From Opitutaceae bacterium (lineage in GTDB: Bacteria; Verrucomicrobiota; Verrucomicrobiia; Opitutales; Opitutaceae), in NCBI GenBank assembly GCA_023269585.1, contig JAHFTC010000002.1:41058-105057 (forward strand): a stretch of 64,000 nucleotides of DNA, given 5' to 3'. Under the pieces are notes generated by a model, which was not told where the DNA came from, searched no databases, and saw only the letters and a list, made by a program, of their open reading frames with translations. Both the position numbers and the translations under genes were made by a program. This document shows positions 51,230-61,026 of this stretch, one piece after another. Position 1 is the first letter of the stretch. Every line of letters begins with the position of its first letter.

Positions 51230-52279
51230 ATGCCACGTCTCCTTCCCCTCACCGCCGCGCTCGGCCTCGCCCTCCTCGCCGCCTGCTCACGCGACGCCGC
51301 CCAACCCGCCGCCCCGGCCGCCGCCGCTCCGGCCGCCACCCTCCCCGCCGAGGGCCTGCGCGTCGCCGGCACCCAGATCGTCCAGCACGTGAACTCCGTC
51401 GGCACCCTGCTCGCCCGCGAGTCCGTCACCATCGTCAGCGAGAGCGACCGCCGCCTCGTCAAGGTCGCCTGCACCGAGGGAGCCCTCGTCGAGAAGGGCG
51501 AACTGCTCTTCCAGCTCGACGATGCCGAGCTCCAGGCCGAGCTCCACCGCCTCGAGATCCGCCGCCGCAACCTTTCCGACACCGCCCAGCGCCAGCGCGA
51601 TCTCTTCGCGGCCAACACCACCAGCCGCCAGGAATTCGACCGCGCCCAGGCCGACCTCGACGTCGTCGCCGCCGAGATCGCCCGCCTGCAGATCGACATC
51701 GCGAAGACCACCATCCGCGCGCCCTTCGCCGGCATCGTCGGCCTGCGCCGCGAGAGCGAGGGGGCCTTCGTCACCAAAAATACGCGACTTACCACCCTCC
51801 AGGACCTCAGCGCGCTGCGCGTCGATTTCACCCTCCCCGAACGTTACGCCGACGAGGTGAAACCGGGCCTGCCGTTCACCTTCTCCGTCGCCAGCAGCGC
51901 CCTGCGCTTCGAGGGCCGCATCACCGCGATCGAACCCCAGATCGACGCCACCACCCGCAGCCTCGTCGTGCGCGGCCTCGTGCCCAACCCCGAACGCCGC
52001 CTCATCCCCGGCGCCTTCGCCAACATCGAGCTTTCCCTCGCCCCCACCGACGACGGTATCCTCATCCCGACTTCGGCCCTCGTCGCCTCCATCAAGGGCC
52101 AGAGCGTCTGGCTCGCCATCGACGGCAAGGCGGTCCTGCGGGAGGTGAAAACCGGCCTGCGCACCGAGGACGACGTGCAGATCGTCAGCGGCCTCAAGCC
52201 GGGCGACCTCATCCTCGTCAGCAATCTCCTTCGGCTCCGCCCCGGCGCCGCCGTCCAGGTCCTCGAACCCCGCCGCTGA
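51230..52279 (+). CDS. RND efflux periplasmic adaptor (AcrA/MexE-like)
   Basis: A 349-residue membrane-fusion protein. It has a lipobox-type signal (LGLALLAACSRD, cysteine near residue 19), a lipoyl-like half (VACTEGALVEKGELLFQLDDAELQAEL), a coiled-coil hairpin (about 100-150) and the return half (ATIRAPFAGIVGLRRESEGAFV), then beta-barrel and membrane-proximal domains. It links the inner-membrane pump, encoded 5 bp downstream, to an outer-membrane channel that is not encoded here. The start is the ATG before the signal peptide; the frame is open far upstream. Confidence 0.9.
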   Translation: MPRLLPLTAALGLALLAACSRDAAQPAAPAAAAPAATLPAEGLRVAGTQIVQHVNSVGTLLARESVTIVSESDRRLVKVACTEGALVEKGELLFQLDDAELQAELHRLEIRRRNLSDTAQRQRDLFAANTTSRQEFDRAQADLDVVAAEIARLQIDIAKTTIRAPFAGIVGLRRESEGAFVTKNTRLTTLQDLSALRVDFTLPERYADEVKPGLPFTFSVASSALRFEGRITAIEPQIDATTRSLVVRGLVPNPERRLIPGAFANIELSLAPTDDGILIPTSALVASIKGQSVWLAIDGKAVLREVKTGLRTEDDVQIVSGLKPGDLILVSNLLRLRPGAAVQVLEPRR

Positions 52280-52284
52280 TCGCC

Positions 52285-55200
52285 ATGTCGCTCTCCGAGA
52301 CCTGCATCCGCCGCCCCGTCCTCTCGATCGTCCTCTCCACGGTCCTCATCCTGCTGGGCGCCGTGAGCCTCACGATGCTGGGCGTGCGCGAGTACCCCGC
52401 CGTCGACGCCCCCGTCATCACCGTCTCCACGACCTACCCCGGCGCCTCCGCCGAGGTCGTGGACTCCCAGATCACCGAGACACTCGAACAGGCCGTCAAC
52501 GGCATCGACGGCATCCGCGTCATCTCCTCCAGCTCCGCCGAGGGCCGCAGCAGCATCCGCGTCGAGTTCGACATCAGCGCGGACCTCGAGCGCGCCGCCA
52601 ACGACGTGCGCGACAAGGTCAACCAGGCCGTGCGCCGCCTCCCCGTCGACGCCAACCCGCCTGTCGTCGAGAAGGCCGACGCCGATTCCGAGCCCATCCT
52701 CTTCCTCGCCCTCAACAGCGACCGCCACTCCATCCTCGAGCTCTCGCACTACGCCACCACCGTGGTGAAGGAGCGCATCCAGACCGTGCCGGGCGTGAGC
52801 ACCGTGCGCATCTTCGGCGAGAAACGCTACGCCATGCGCCTCTGGCTCGACCCCGTGCGCATGGCCGCCCACGGCGTCACCCCGCTCGATGTGCAGCAGG
52901 CGCTCAACGCCCAGAACGTCGACCTGCCCTCCGGCCGCATCGAAGGTTCCAGCACCGAGCTCACCATCCGCACCTTCGGCCGGCTCACGACGCCCGCGGA
53001 GTTCAACCGCATGATCATCCGCCAGGAGAAGGGCCGCATCCTCGAATTGCGCGACATCGGCGAGGCCCGCCTCGAGGCCGAAAACCTCCGCGGGGGCGCC
53101 AAGATCGTCGGCCGCCCCAACATCGGCATCGCCGTCGTCCCCCAGCCCAACACCGACGCCATCGCCATCGCCAACGAGGTCCACCGCCGCCTCGACCGTA
53201 TCCGCGCCGAGCTTCCAGAGGGCATCGTGCTCGACGTCGGCTACGACTTCACCACCTCCGTGCGCCGCGCCATCTCCGAGGTGGGCGAGACGCTCCTCAT
53301 CGCCTTCGCCCTAGTGGCGCTGATCATCTACGTGTTCCTGCGCGACTGGCGCGCCACCGCCATCCCCGTCCTCGCGATCCCCGTCTCCCTCGTCGCCGCG
53401 TTCTTCATCATGTATCTGGCGGGGTTCACGATCAACGTGCTCACCCTCGTCGCGCTCGTGCTCGCGATCGGCCTGGTGGTCGACGATGCCATCGTCGTCC
53501 TCGAGAACGTCTACACGAAGGTCGAGGCCGGCAGCCTGCCCTACGCCGCCGCCGTACAGGGCACGCGCGAGATCTTCTTCGCCGTCATCTCCACCACCGT
53601 CACGCTCGCGGCGGTCTTCGTGCCGATCCTCTTCATGTCCGGCCTCACCGGCCGGCTCTTCCGCGAGTTCGGCGTGGTGGTCGCCGGCGCGGTGCTCGTC
53701 TCCGCGTTCGTGGCACTCACGCTCTCGCCGATGCTCTGCCGTTTCATCCTGAAACCACAGCACAAGCACAGTCGCTTCCACCGCTGGACCGAGCCGTTCT
53801 TCCGCCGGCTCACCGAGAGCTACCGCCGCTCGCTCGGTGCGTTCCTGCGCCACCGCTGGCTCTCTTGGCCGCTCTTCGCCGCCTGCACCGCCGCGATCGT
53901 GCTCATCGGCCTGCGCCTGCCCTCCGAGCTCGCGCCGCTCGAGGACCGCTCCAACCTCCGCGTCCAGTTCAACGCGCCCGAGGGTGCCTCCTTCGAGTAC
54001 ACCTCGGAGCGTCTCGATGCCTACGCGCTCCAACTCGCCGACTCCGTACCCGAAATCCACCGCACGTTCACCGTCGCCGGCTGGGGTGGCGGCGCCAATA
54101 CCGGCATGCAGAACGTCTACCTCGTCGAGCCCGACCAGCGCACCCGTTCGCAGCAGGAGATCTTCGACCAGGTCTCCGCCGACCTGCTCAAGTTCGACGC
54201 CCTCTTCGGCCGCCCCACACAGCCGCCCACCATCGGCAGCCGTTTCGGCGGCCAGCCCGTGCAGTACGTGCTCAAAGCCCCCGATCTCGCCGCGCTGCGC
54301 GACATCCTGCCGAAGTTCCTCGACGCCGCCCGCCAGCGCCCCGAGCTGCGCTTCGTCGACTTCGACCTCAAGATCACCCGCCCCGAGCTCAGCGTGCGCA
54401 TCGATCGCGCCAAGGCCGCCGAGCTCGACATCAGCATCGCCGACATCGGCCGCACCCTCCAGCTCGCCTTCGGCGAGACGCGCTTCGGCTACTTCGTCAT
54501 GGACGGCCGCCAGTACCAGGTGATCGGCCAGGTGGCCCGCGCCGACCGCAACGAGCCCAACGACCTTCGCCGCCTCCACGTGCGCAGCCGCTCCGGCCGC
54601 CTCGTGCCGCTCGACAACCTCGTGACCCTTGAGGAGACCGTCGGCCCGCCCGCGATCTTCCGTTTCAACCGTTTCGTCTCCGCCACGCTCTCCGGCACAC
54701 CGGCGCCCGGATACACGCTCGGGCAGGCCCTTGCCGCGCTCGACGAGGTCGCCGCCGCCCAGCTGCCCGAGAGCATCACCACCGATCTCGCCGGCCAGTC
54801 GCGCGACTTCCTCGACAGCTCGAGCAGCCTGCTCTTCGCGTTCGTCTTCGCCCTCGTGCTGATCTACCTCGTGCTCGCCGCGCAGTTCGAGAGCTTCCGC
54901 GACCCGTTGATCATCCTGCTCACCGTGCCGCTCTCGATCGCCGGCGCCGTGCTCTCGCTCTGGTTGACCGGGCTCACCCTCAACGTCTTCAGCCAGATCG
55001 GCATCATCATGCTCATCGGGTTGGTGACGAAAAACGGCATCCTCATCGTCGAGTTCGCCAACCAGCGCCGCCACGCCGGCCTCGATCGCGTCGCCGCCGT
55101 GCATGACGCCGCGGTGCAGCGCTTCCGCCCGATCCTGATGACGAGTCTCTCGACCATCCTCGGCATCCTGCCCATCGCGCTCAACCTCGGCACCGCCAGC

Positions 55201-55383
55201 GGCAGCCGCACCTCGCTCGGCGTCGCAGTCGTGGGCGGCCTGCTCTTCTCGGGCTTCCTCACGCTCTACGTGATCCCCGCGATGTACGCCTACCTCGCGG
55301 CCAAGAAACTCCGTGCCGACGACGAACACGAACACCCCGACCACGCCCCCGCGAAGACGCCCACGCCGCAACCCGCCCGCTGA
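52285..55383 (+). CDS. RND multidrug efflux pump (HAE-1 type)
   Basis: A 1032-residue inner-membrane RND transporter that exports drugs or other amphiphiles. It starts MSLSETCIRRPVLSIV, typical of HAE-1 pumps such as MexF-like proteins. The proton-relay aspartates D400-D401 are visible in TM4 (GLVVDDAIVVLEN), where metal pumps have a different pattern. The second half begins near residue 520 and repeats the fold. The C-terminal 20 residues are His/Pro-rich. It is co-transcribed with the adaptor gene 5 bp upstream. The frame is open far upstream of the true start, but that part overlaps the adaptor gene in another frame. Confidence 0.93.
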   Translation: MSLSETCIRRPVLSIVLSTVLILLGAVSLTMLGVREYPAVDAPVITVSTTYPGASAEVVDSQITETLEQAVNGIDGIRVISSSSAEGRSSIRVEFDISADLERAANDVRDKVNQAVRRLPVDANPPVVEKADADSEPILFLALNSDRHSILELSHYATTVVKERIQTVPGVSTVRIFGEKRYAMRLWLDPVRMAAHGVTPLDVQQALNAQNVDLPSGRIEGSSTELTIRTFGRLTTPAEFNRMIIRQEKGRILELRDIGEARLEAENLRGGAKIVGRPNIGIAVVPQPNTDAIAIANEVHRRLDRIRAELPEGIVLDVGYDFTTSVRRAISEVGETLLIAFALVALIIYVFLRDWRATAIPVLAIPVSLVAAFFIMYLAGFTINVLTLVALVLAIGLVVDDAIVVLENVYTKVEAGSLPYAAAVQGTREIFFAVISTTVTLAAVFVPILFMSGLTGRLFREFGVVVAGAVLVSAFVALTLSPMLCRFILKPQHKHSRFHRWTEPFFRRLTESYRRSLGAFLRHRWLSWPLFAACTAAIVLIGLRLPSELAPLEDRSNLRVQFNAPEGASFEYTSERLDAYALQLADSVPEIHRTFTVAGWGGGANTGMQNVYLVEPDQRTRSQQEIFDQVSADLLKFDALFGRPTQPPTIGSRFGGQPVQYVLKAPDLAALRDILPKFLDAARQRPELRFVDFDLKITRPELSVRIDRAKAAELDISIADIGRTLQLAFGETRFGYFVMDGRQYQVIGQVARADRNEPNDLRRLHVRSRSGRLVPLDNLVTLEETVGPPAIFRFNRFVSATLSGTPAPGYTLGQALAALDEVAAAQLPESITTDLAGQSRDFLDSSSSLLFAFVFALVLIYLVLAAQFESFRDPLIILLTVPLSIAGAVLSLWLTGLTLNVFSQIGIIMLIGLVTKNGILIVEFANQRRHAGLDRVAAVHDAAVQRFRPILMTSLSTILGILPIALNLGTASGSRTSLGVAVVGGLLFSGFLTLYVIPAMYAYLAAKKLRADDEHEHPDHAPAKTPTPQPAR

Positions 55384-55522
55384 GCGAAGAGAGCCGCCCC
55401 TCCCCAGGTTCAATCATCACGCCTGCGGTAGGGTCGGACCTTGTGTCCGCACCGCTCTGGCCTCCGCCTTCTCCGCCCGCCCACCGCTTGCCAAGCCGCT
55501 GCCTCGGGCGCATGGTCCGCTC

Positions 55523-55759
55523 ATGGTCGGCTCGTCCACGAATCTCGAACCGCTCCCGGCGCATCGCGTCGCAGCCGAAGCGGCGCAGGTCGCGGCCTAT
55601 CGCCGGATGGCGCCAGGCCGGCGGCTGGAGTTGGCCGTGGCGATGCAGCGCGATGCCCGGGCCCTGATGGATGCAGGACTGAAGCAGACGCATCCGCACC
55701 TTTCCGCCGAAGAACGTCGCCGCGAGATCGCCCGCCGGGTTCTCCATGCCAGCCGCTGA
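55523..55759 (+). CDS. Small partner protein of a nucleotidyltransferase module
   Basis: A 78-residue helical protein. The pattern YRRMAPGRRLELAVAMQRDARALMDAGLKQTHPHLSAEERRREIARRVL matches short proteins that, as I recall, commonly precede DUF6036-type nucleotidyltransferase genes. Its end overlaps the start of the nucleotidyltransferase gene by 14 bp, the usual coupling for such pairs. It may be an antitoxin-like or scaffold partner; no function has been assigned that I know of. Confidence 0.7.
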   Translation: MVGSSTNLEPLPAHRVAAEAAQVAAYRRMAPGRRLELAVAMQRDARALMDAGLKQTHPHLSAEERRREIARRVLHASR

Positions 55760-56293
55760 TTTCATCGCGCTGTTCACGGCCCCGTTGGAGCGACTCGGCG
55801 TACCGTACATGATCACCGGTGCGACAGCCGCGATCCTCTACGGTCAACCGCGACTGACCAACGACCTCGATGTCGTGATCGAGCTCCAGGGCCGCGACAT
55901 CGAGCGCTTGCGCGCCGCCTTCCCGGAAGAGGAGTTTTATGTTCCACCCGCGGAGGCGATCGGGATCGAACTCGCCCGGACAGAACGTGGCCATTTCACC
56001 ACGACAGCGGTTTCAAAGCCGACCTTTACCCCATCGGCGCCGACCCACTCCACCACTGGGCGCTGCCGTTGCGGCGCCGCATCCCGTTCGGCGACGCCCC
56101 ACTCTCGGTCGCTCCACCCGAATACGTGATCGTGCGCAAACTGGAGTACTTCCGCGAAGGCGGCTCCGATAAGCACCTCACCGACATCCGCGCCATCCTG
56201 GCAATCAGCGGCGACCAGATCGACCGCGAGGCCCTCCGTTCGTGGATCGTTCGCAAAGGACTTTCCAACGAATGGCAGAAAGCCTCCGCCTGA
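55746..56293 (+). pseudogene. Frameshifted nucleotidyltransferase (DUF6036/AbiEii-like)
   Basis: The first part (from MPAADFIALF) has the nucleotidyltransferase pattern YMITGATAAILYGQPRLTNDLDVVIEL, with a two-Asp motif D-L-D. After GHF near base 55995 the frame shifts by -1: the continuing protein is read as HHDSGFKADLYPIG ... HHWALPLRRRIPFGDAPL, then VIVRKLEYFREGGSDKHLTDIRAIL, to the stop at 56293. Joined, it would give about 180 residues, normal for the family. The shift cuts the uninterrupted product to 127 residues with an aberrant tail, so the gene is probably inactive unless programmed frameshifting or a sequencing error is involved. Confidence 0.8.
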
Positions 56294-56426
56294 CGCGCCA
56301 TCGCGAACTCGCGCGCGACCAAGTCGGAAACGACGTCATCCGGTCCAGCCGTAGGAGCATGAGCAGGAAGACCGGCCGAAGACGGATTCCGTCACCAACT
56401 TCTGCACTCACGACCCCACTTCGGCC

Positions 56427-57524
56427 TTACCTCCGCCCATCCCGCCGCGCGGCCTCCATCAGCAGATAGAACGCCTGAGCCTCGGTCGAGGTGCCGACCT
56501 TGTTGAAGTGCGGCGCGCCGCACACGCCCTGCACGATCCCGAACGCGTCGACCTTGCCGATCGCCGCGGCGCGCAGCGACTCCGCCGTCGCGAGGAGAGA
56601 CTGCGGCATCCAACCACCGGCGACACCGCGGTAAAGCGTGTAGGCGAGCATCTGGGCGAAGTTCGTCTCGACGAACGAGGTCGCATCGTCGAGCACGTCG
56701 TGAAAGAGACCGTCGGGCCGGCGCCATGGCAGCGTCGCTTCGACGAGCTCGCGGATCCAGTCGACGAGTTGCGCCTTTTCGGCGGTCATCGTCTCCGGGA
56801 GAGCGCGGAGCACGCGCGTCATGCCGGCGAGGGCCCAGCCGTTGCCCGAGCCCCAGAAGGCCTTCCGTTCGAAGTCCTGCCGGTCCTCGTCCCACATGTG
56901 CGAGTACAGCTTCGTCTTCGGGTCCTGTAGAATTCGCCGGCAGCCGGCGATCTGGTTCATCGCCTCGGCGGGCTGACCGGCCACGGCCAGGAAAGGCGGC
57001 AGCATGTAGAGCGCATCGACCCAGATCCGGTTCTCGATCTGGTTGTGGTAGACGATGCCATCTCGGTTACGCGGCGCCTTGAACAGCGCGAACTCCAGCA
57101 TGCGCTCCGCCGCCTGCTGCAACGCGGCATCTCCGGTCACCTTCGCGGCGAAGAGCACCGGTTCGCCGTTGACGCAGGGATCGCACACCGGCGCGTTGCC
57201 CTCGTTGAGCCCGAGCCGGCCGTCCTTGAGCTGGTTCACCACCGCGTCCTTCGCGAACAGCACGACGAGCTCGGCCTCACCGAGTTCCAGCAGCGCCTGC
57301 GCCGCCGTGCCCTGCTCCCAGGCGCGCCGCTGCATGGCCAGCATCGCATGCTTGACCTTCGCGAGCCGGAACGAATCGGCATCAGGTACCGCGGCCGGTG
57401 CGCCACCGGAAGTCGGAGACGCCGCCTCCGTGTCGACGCCATGGGCGAGCGAGGAGAGGCCGAGGATGCCGCCCGTGAGAGCGACGTTGCGGAGGAATTG
57501 CCGACGGGGAAGCTCGGGTTTCAT
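56427..57524 (-). CDS. GH105/GH88-type unsaturated uronyl hydrolase with Tat signal
   Basis: A 365-residue (alpha/alpha)6-barrel hydrolase of the GH105/GH88 type (YteR/RhiN-like), which removes unsaturated uronic acids left by pectin or similar lyases. It begins with a twin-arginine signal (RRQFLRN, hydrophobic NVALTGGILGLSSLAHG). Family marks are the ALLELGEAELV helix, IENRIWVDALYMLPPFLA, MWDEDRQDFERKAFWGSGNGWALAGM and DGLFHDVLDD. The product enters the KDG/KDPG route, which fits the eda gene further left. The frame is open upstream to 57818, but only the methionine at 57524 gives the Tat signal. Confidence 0.87.
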   Translation of the reverse strand: MKPELPRRQFLRNVALTGGILGLSSLAHGVDTEAASPTSGGAPAAVPDADSFRLAKVKHAMLAMQRRAWEQGTAAQALLELGEAELVVLFAKDAVVNQLKDGRLGLNEGNAPVCDPCVNGEPVLFAAKVTGDAALQQAAERMLEFALFKAPRNRDGIVYHNQIENRIWVDALYMLPPFLAVAGQPAEAMNQIAGCRRILQDPKTKLYSHMWDEDRQDFERKAFWGSGNGWALAGMTRVLRALPETMTAEKAQLVDWIRELVEATLPWRRPDGLFHDVLDDATSFVETNFAQMLAYTLYRGVAGGWMPQSLLATAESLRAAAIGKVDAFGIVQGVCGAPHFNKVGTSTEAQAFYLLMEAARRDGRR

Positions 57525-57735
57525 GAGACGCAGGAAGAGGGAAGGGGCGCAGTCTGGGGCAGTTAGGGCAGCGATTGTGGACGGACTCCGGAACCGGGCG
57601 AGCGCGGTCTGGCTCGGCCGCATTATCCGACGATGTAGGCGCGCCGCTCCGCCTGCGTCCGCTGCCCGCCAAGGCGACGCCTGTCCCGCCGTGAGCACAG
57701 GCCACCGCCCGTCCAGCGGCCTGCCCACACCCAGG

Positions 57736-57773
57736 AAACCGTTTACCCTCACGACCGTGAACCTAAACGGTTT
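57736..57773. repeat. 38-bp imperfect palindrome (copy 1)
   Basis: Arms AAACCGTTTACCCTCAC and GTGAACCTAAACGGTTT flank GACC. It closely resembles the perfect palindrome at 57822-57857, 48 bp away. The interval 57525-58022 contains these two elements and no gene that I can see. Confidence 0.75.
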
Positions 57774-57821
57774 GGTCGGATCCTTCGGGTCTCTTCCCAC
57801 CGGGCGGCGTCCTATCATCCC

Positions 57822-57857
57822 AACCGTTTACCTTCACGGTCGTGAAGGTAAACGGTT
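57822..57857. repeat. 36-bp perfect palindrome (copy 2)
   Basis: Arms AACCGTTTACCTTCAC and GTGAAGGTAAACGGTT match at all 16 positions around GGTC. Together with copy 1 it forms a pair between two glycoside hydrolase genes. It has no T-run, so termination is unlikely; a REP/MITE-like repeat or an operator pair is possible. Confidence 0.8.
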
Positions 57858-58022
57858 CGAGGTCCGGCGCTCGGCCGGGACGCCGACTCGACTCGCTGCG
57901 GCACAAGCCTCCACGATGCCCTCATTTCAGAGGGGAGACGTACGCACGAACGGCCGCCCCGTGCCCTGGACAGCGAAAGACACGAAGTGCCGCCAGACTT
58001 CAGCTCCCGGGCCGAGCCCGGC

Positions 58023-60650
58023 TCACTCCCGCACGATCTCATAGTGGATCGTCCGATCGGCGGCACTGGCTGTGAAAACCAGCGCACCGGCTTCCGTCTT
58101 CGTCTCGACGCGCTTCGCGCGCGAACCATCGGGCGCGAGGGCGTAGACCGTCGCCCCGGCGGCTCCGGCTAACGTGATCGTCGCCGGCACCGGCTCGGCC
58201 GTCATCGGGCCGTGGCCCCAGCGATCACTCACGGATTTGCGCACGGCGTCCCAGACCATGCCGGGATTCTCGGTACGACCGACCAGCGTCACCAACACGC
58301 GCCCCGACTCCGCGAGCTTCACGCCGTCGAGCGCAACCGCGGTGACGGCTGCGAAATCGAACCCGAAACGCGCGCACTCGACCTTGAGCGCGGCGGCGTC
58401 GACCGTCGCCCCGCCGATGAAACCGGTGGCGGTCGCCGCCTGCTCGGCGGACACAACGTACACCGGGCCCTGCGGTGCCTGCACCATGCGGATCGCCGTG
58501 AGGGCGGGAGCGCCAGTCTGCACGATGCGCGCCGGTTCGCCGGCGCCGAGCGGACGATCGCTCACGCTCAACCGGTCGGTGAGGAAACCGATCGGCTGGC
58601 CCGGCAGTTTCCGTAACCAGAGCACGTCGACATGCGCTTCCTCGCCCCAAAGCGGCGCGCCGACGCGCAGCTCCTTCGCGGACTGCGCCGGCGGCACGAG
58701 GCCGTTGCGAAAGGTGGTCGTCGCGAACACCGCGAAGCCCCACCGGCCCGGGTTGCGATGCTGGTCGAAGTAAGTCTTGCTCCCGCTGTTCGGATCAAGA
58801 TTGGCGCCCTCGACCATATCGAAGGGATAGAGCGCATCCCAGTCCTGGAGGCCGCCGTAGGTCGCGATCGTCGGGTACATCTCGCAGCCGTAGTCGTGCG
58901 GAAACGGGTGGTCGATCTCTGACACCGCAAACGGCTTGCCGCTCACGCGCAGCTGCGCGATCCCGCCGATCTCGCCGAACCAGCGATCCTCGAACTCGGC
59001 CAGCTGTGGCGTGTTGAGCGTGGCCCAGTACTTGTTGTTCCACGCGTGCGTCGGGCCGCCGAAGTCCGGATGCTGCCAATAGTAGTGGGCGTCGGCGAAA
59101 TCCATCGACTGCTCGCGCGCCAGGCCGGCGATGCCGCCGTAGTTCATCTGCGTGCAGATGATCGGCGCACGCACGCCGAGCTCGTCGCGCAGGAAGTCCC
59201 GCATGCCGCTCGCGTACTCGACCTCAGTCTCGATGAGGAACGAGATCCAGTCCCGCCACTGCGCCACGGACGGCTCGGTCGGGATCGGCACCGTGCCGGC
59301 CTTCGCCGATTGCCCGGGCAACAGCCCGCTGCGCTCGGCGCCGGGGGCGAGCTTCAGGTTGCGCACGGAAACCGTGCCAAGCTTGTGCCCGACGATGAGG
59401 CTGAGGCGCGAGGGAACGTCCACCGTCGAATGCGCCACGAAGACGAACTTGAGCGGCGTCCAGTCCGTGCCGATCTCGGTCGGCGTATTGAGTCCTCGGG
59501 TGCGCCACTTGTCCGTGCGCCAGCGCGGATCGTCGCGGGCGATCACGACCTGCAAGGGGCGCGGCGTGTCGGCCTTCGCCTCGAGTTCGAGCGTGTAGGT
59601 CTGGTCTTTCTCCAGCGGAAGACCGCCCACGTAGGCCTGCGTGTGCCAGCGGATGCTATCGACCTCGACCACCTTCAACTCCACCGCCGAGGCGTCGGCA
59701 CCGGGCACGATCTCCACGCGATTGCCGGGAAGCGCATCGGGCTCCCAGCGGTGCGCCGCGCCGAGCAGCGAAGGGCCGCGGGGGGTGGCGCCCTGCCGCC
59801 AGGCGGCGGCGAGCGCGGCATCGTCGGCGTATTTCTTTGCAAGCCAGTCGCTCCAGAGCTTGGCGAGTTCGCCGCGGAACGGCTCGGGGAGCAACTGTTC
59901 CAGTCGGCGACCGATGTCACGCGTGCGCTGGCCGAGCAGAGAGTTCTCGTTGTTGATCTCGACGATGGCCACCGCCGGATCCTCGGCGAGGCTGTACCCG
60001 GTATACGGATTCTTCACGGTGAGCAGCCGGCGGGCGAAATCCCGCTGAAGCTCGACCATGCGGGATTGGAAGTAGTCGACCTGCTTCTGGAACGGCGGCG
60101 TCTGCGCGATCGAGGCGGGGAAACCGTCCTCCGGTAGCAGCGTCTTGGACACCTTGAGGTTGATGTTCGAGTAGATGCCGCGCGCCTTGAGCGCGGCGAC
60201 GAGCCGATGGAGCTTATCGAGCTGGCCGGCGTCGATTTGCGTGCGGTCGGGCCGGTCCTTCGACCAGATGCTGCCGCCGGAGGCGACCGACCACGGGTTG
60301 TCCATGTGGTGGAGCCGCGCGATGTTCACGCCGCCCTGCGCAAGCCGGCGCGCGAGAACATCGGCATCTGCCGCCGAGAGGAAATTCTGCTCGCTGCTGA
60401 TGTTGCAGCCCCAGAAGCGGATCCGCTGGCCGTCGGCCTCGGTCGCGAAATGGCCGTCCTTCACGATCACCCGGCCGCGCGCACCGGCGGGTTCGGGATT
60501 CATTGCGCTCAGGTCCAGCGCCGAGCCGGCGACCGGCTCGACTGCGGGCCACGGGGTCCAGCCAGAGGTGTCTTCGGCGGCGGTGAGGATCGGCGGAAGG
60601 GCGAGCGCCGTGAGCAACGGCGCGCAACGGAAGGCAGGGAAGCGGATCAT
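58023..60650 (-). CDS. Large secreted glycoside hydrolase, clan-A-like
   Basis: An 875-residue protein with a signal peptide (APLLTALALPPILTAAE). The N-terminal half is a TIM-barrel hydrolase of the GH5/GH2-like superfamily: an early strand RFWGCNISSEQNFL, then VNIARLHHMDNPW, and the acid/base-type glutamate E235 in VEINNENSLLG. A carbohydrate-binding-like beta insert lies at about 320-430 (VDSIRWHTQAYVGGL ... YTLELEAKA). The barrel ends with MNYGGIAG, FADAHYYWQHP and AVSEIDHPFPHDYG, where a second Glu is the candidate nucleophile. The C-terminal 200 residues are beta-sandwich-like. The substrate is unknown; context suggests plant polysaccharide. Confidence 0.78.
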   Translation of the reverse strand: MIRFPAFRCAPLLTALALPPILTAAEDTSGWTPWPAVEPVAGSALDLSAMNPEPAGARGRVIVKDGHFATEADGQRIRFWGCNISSEQNFLSAADADVLARRLAQGGVNIARLHHMDNPWSVASGGSIWSKDRPDRTQIDAGQLDKLHRLVAALKARGIYSNINLKVSKTLLPEDGFPASIAQTPPFQKQVDYFQSRMVELQRDFARRLLTVKNPYTGYSLAEDPAVAIVEINNENSLLGQRTRDIGRRLEQLLPEPFRGELAKLWSDWLAKKYADDAALAAAWRQGATPRGPSLLGAAHRWEPDALPGNRVEIVPGADASAVELKVVEVDSIRWHTQAYVGGLPLEKDQTYTLELEAKADTPRPLQVVIARDDPRWRTDKWRTRGLNTPTEIGTDWTPLKFVFVAHSTVDVPSRLSLIVGHKLGTVSVRNLKLAPGAERSGLLPGQSAKAGTVPIPTEPSVAQWRDWISFLIETEVEYASGMRDFLRDELGVRAPIICTQMNYGGIAGLAREQSMDFADAHYYWQHPDFGGPTHAWNNKYWATLNTPQLAEFEDRWFGEIGGIAQLRVSGKPFAVSEIDHPFPHDYGCEMYPTIATYGGLQDWDALYPFDMVEGANLDPNSGSKTYFDQHRNPGRWGFAVFATTTFRNGLVPPAQSAKELRVGAPLWGEEAHVDVLWLRKLPGQPIGFLTDRLSVSDRPLGAGEPARIVQTGAPALTAIRMVQAPQGPVYVVSAEQAATATGFIGGATVDAAALKVECARFGFDFAAVTAVALDGVKLAESGRVLVTLVGRTENPGMVWDAVRKSVSDRWGHGPMTAEPVPATITLAGAAGATVYALAPDGSRAKRVETKTEAGALVFTASAADRTIHYEIVRE

Positions 60651-61026
60651 GGGGAAGGTGAACCAGGGTTTGGGTAGCGACCGGCAGGCACCGGATGGGA
60701 GTAACGCAAGATTTCAACTCCCGCCATCGGCAGCGCGAGTCTGCATTGGCAATCGCCTGCGCCGCGGCGCCGCCACAATGCAACAAACAGGCCGGGCCGC
60801 CCCTCGCGCCCGCCGCAGGTCGGCGATGTCGGAGCTCCCACAGGATCGCGAAACCGCCCAGCGCTCTCCTCGCGGACCGCGCCGCTATTCGTCGCACCGA
60901 TTTCAGTACAGCGCGCGATGCGGCCCTCGCGCCAGATGGAAAAGCCGACGCGGTTTCCAAACCGGCACTGAGGGTTTGCTACGTAACCAGTCATTGGCTT
61001 CATCGGCGGCGCATTCTTGATTCCTC
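60651..61026. other. Interval of about 375 bp without a recognised gene
   Basis: This lies between divergent genes (the large hydrolase and a small exported protein). Open stretches on both strands lack any family signature or sensible start. Promoters for both neighbours must lie here, but none is convincing by eye. Confidence 0.5.

Noticed and set aside
51139-55383. A 1414-codon open frame covering the RND pump and extending back over the adaptor gene
   Set aside because: Upstream of 52285 it reads the adaptor gene in another frame and gives only Arg/Pro-rich low-complexity sequence; the RND family start is at 52285.
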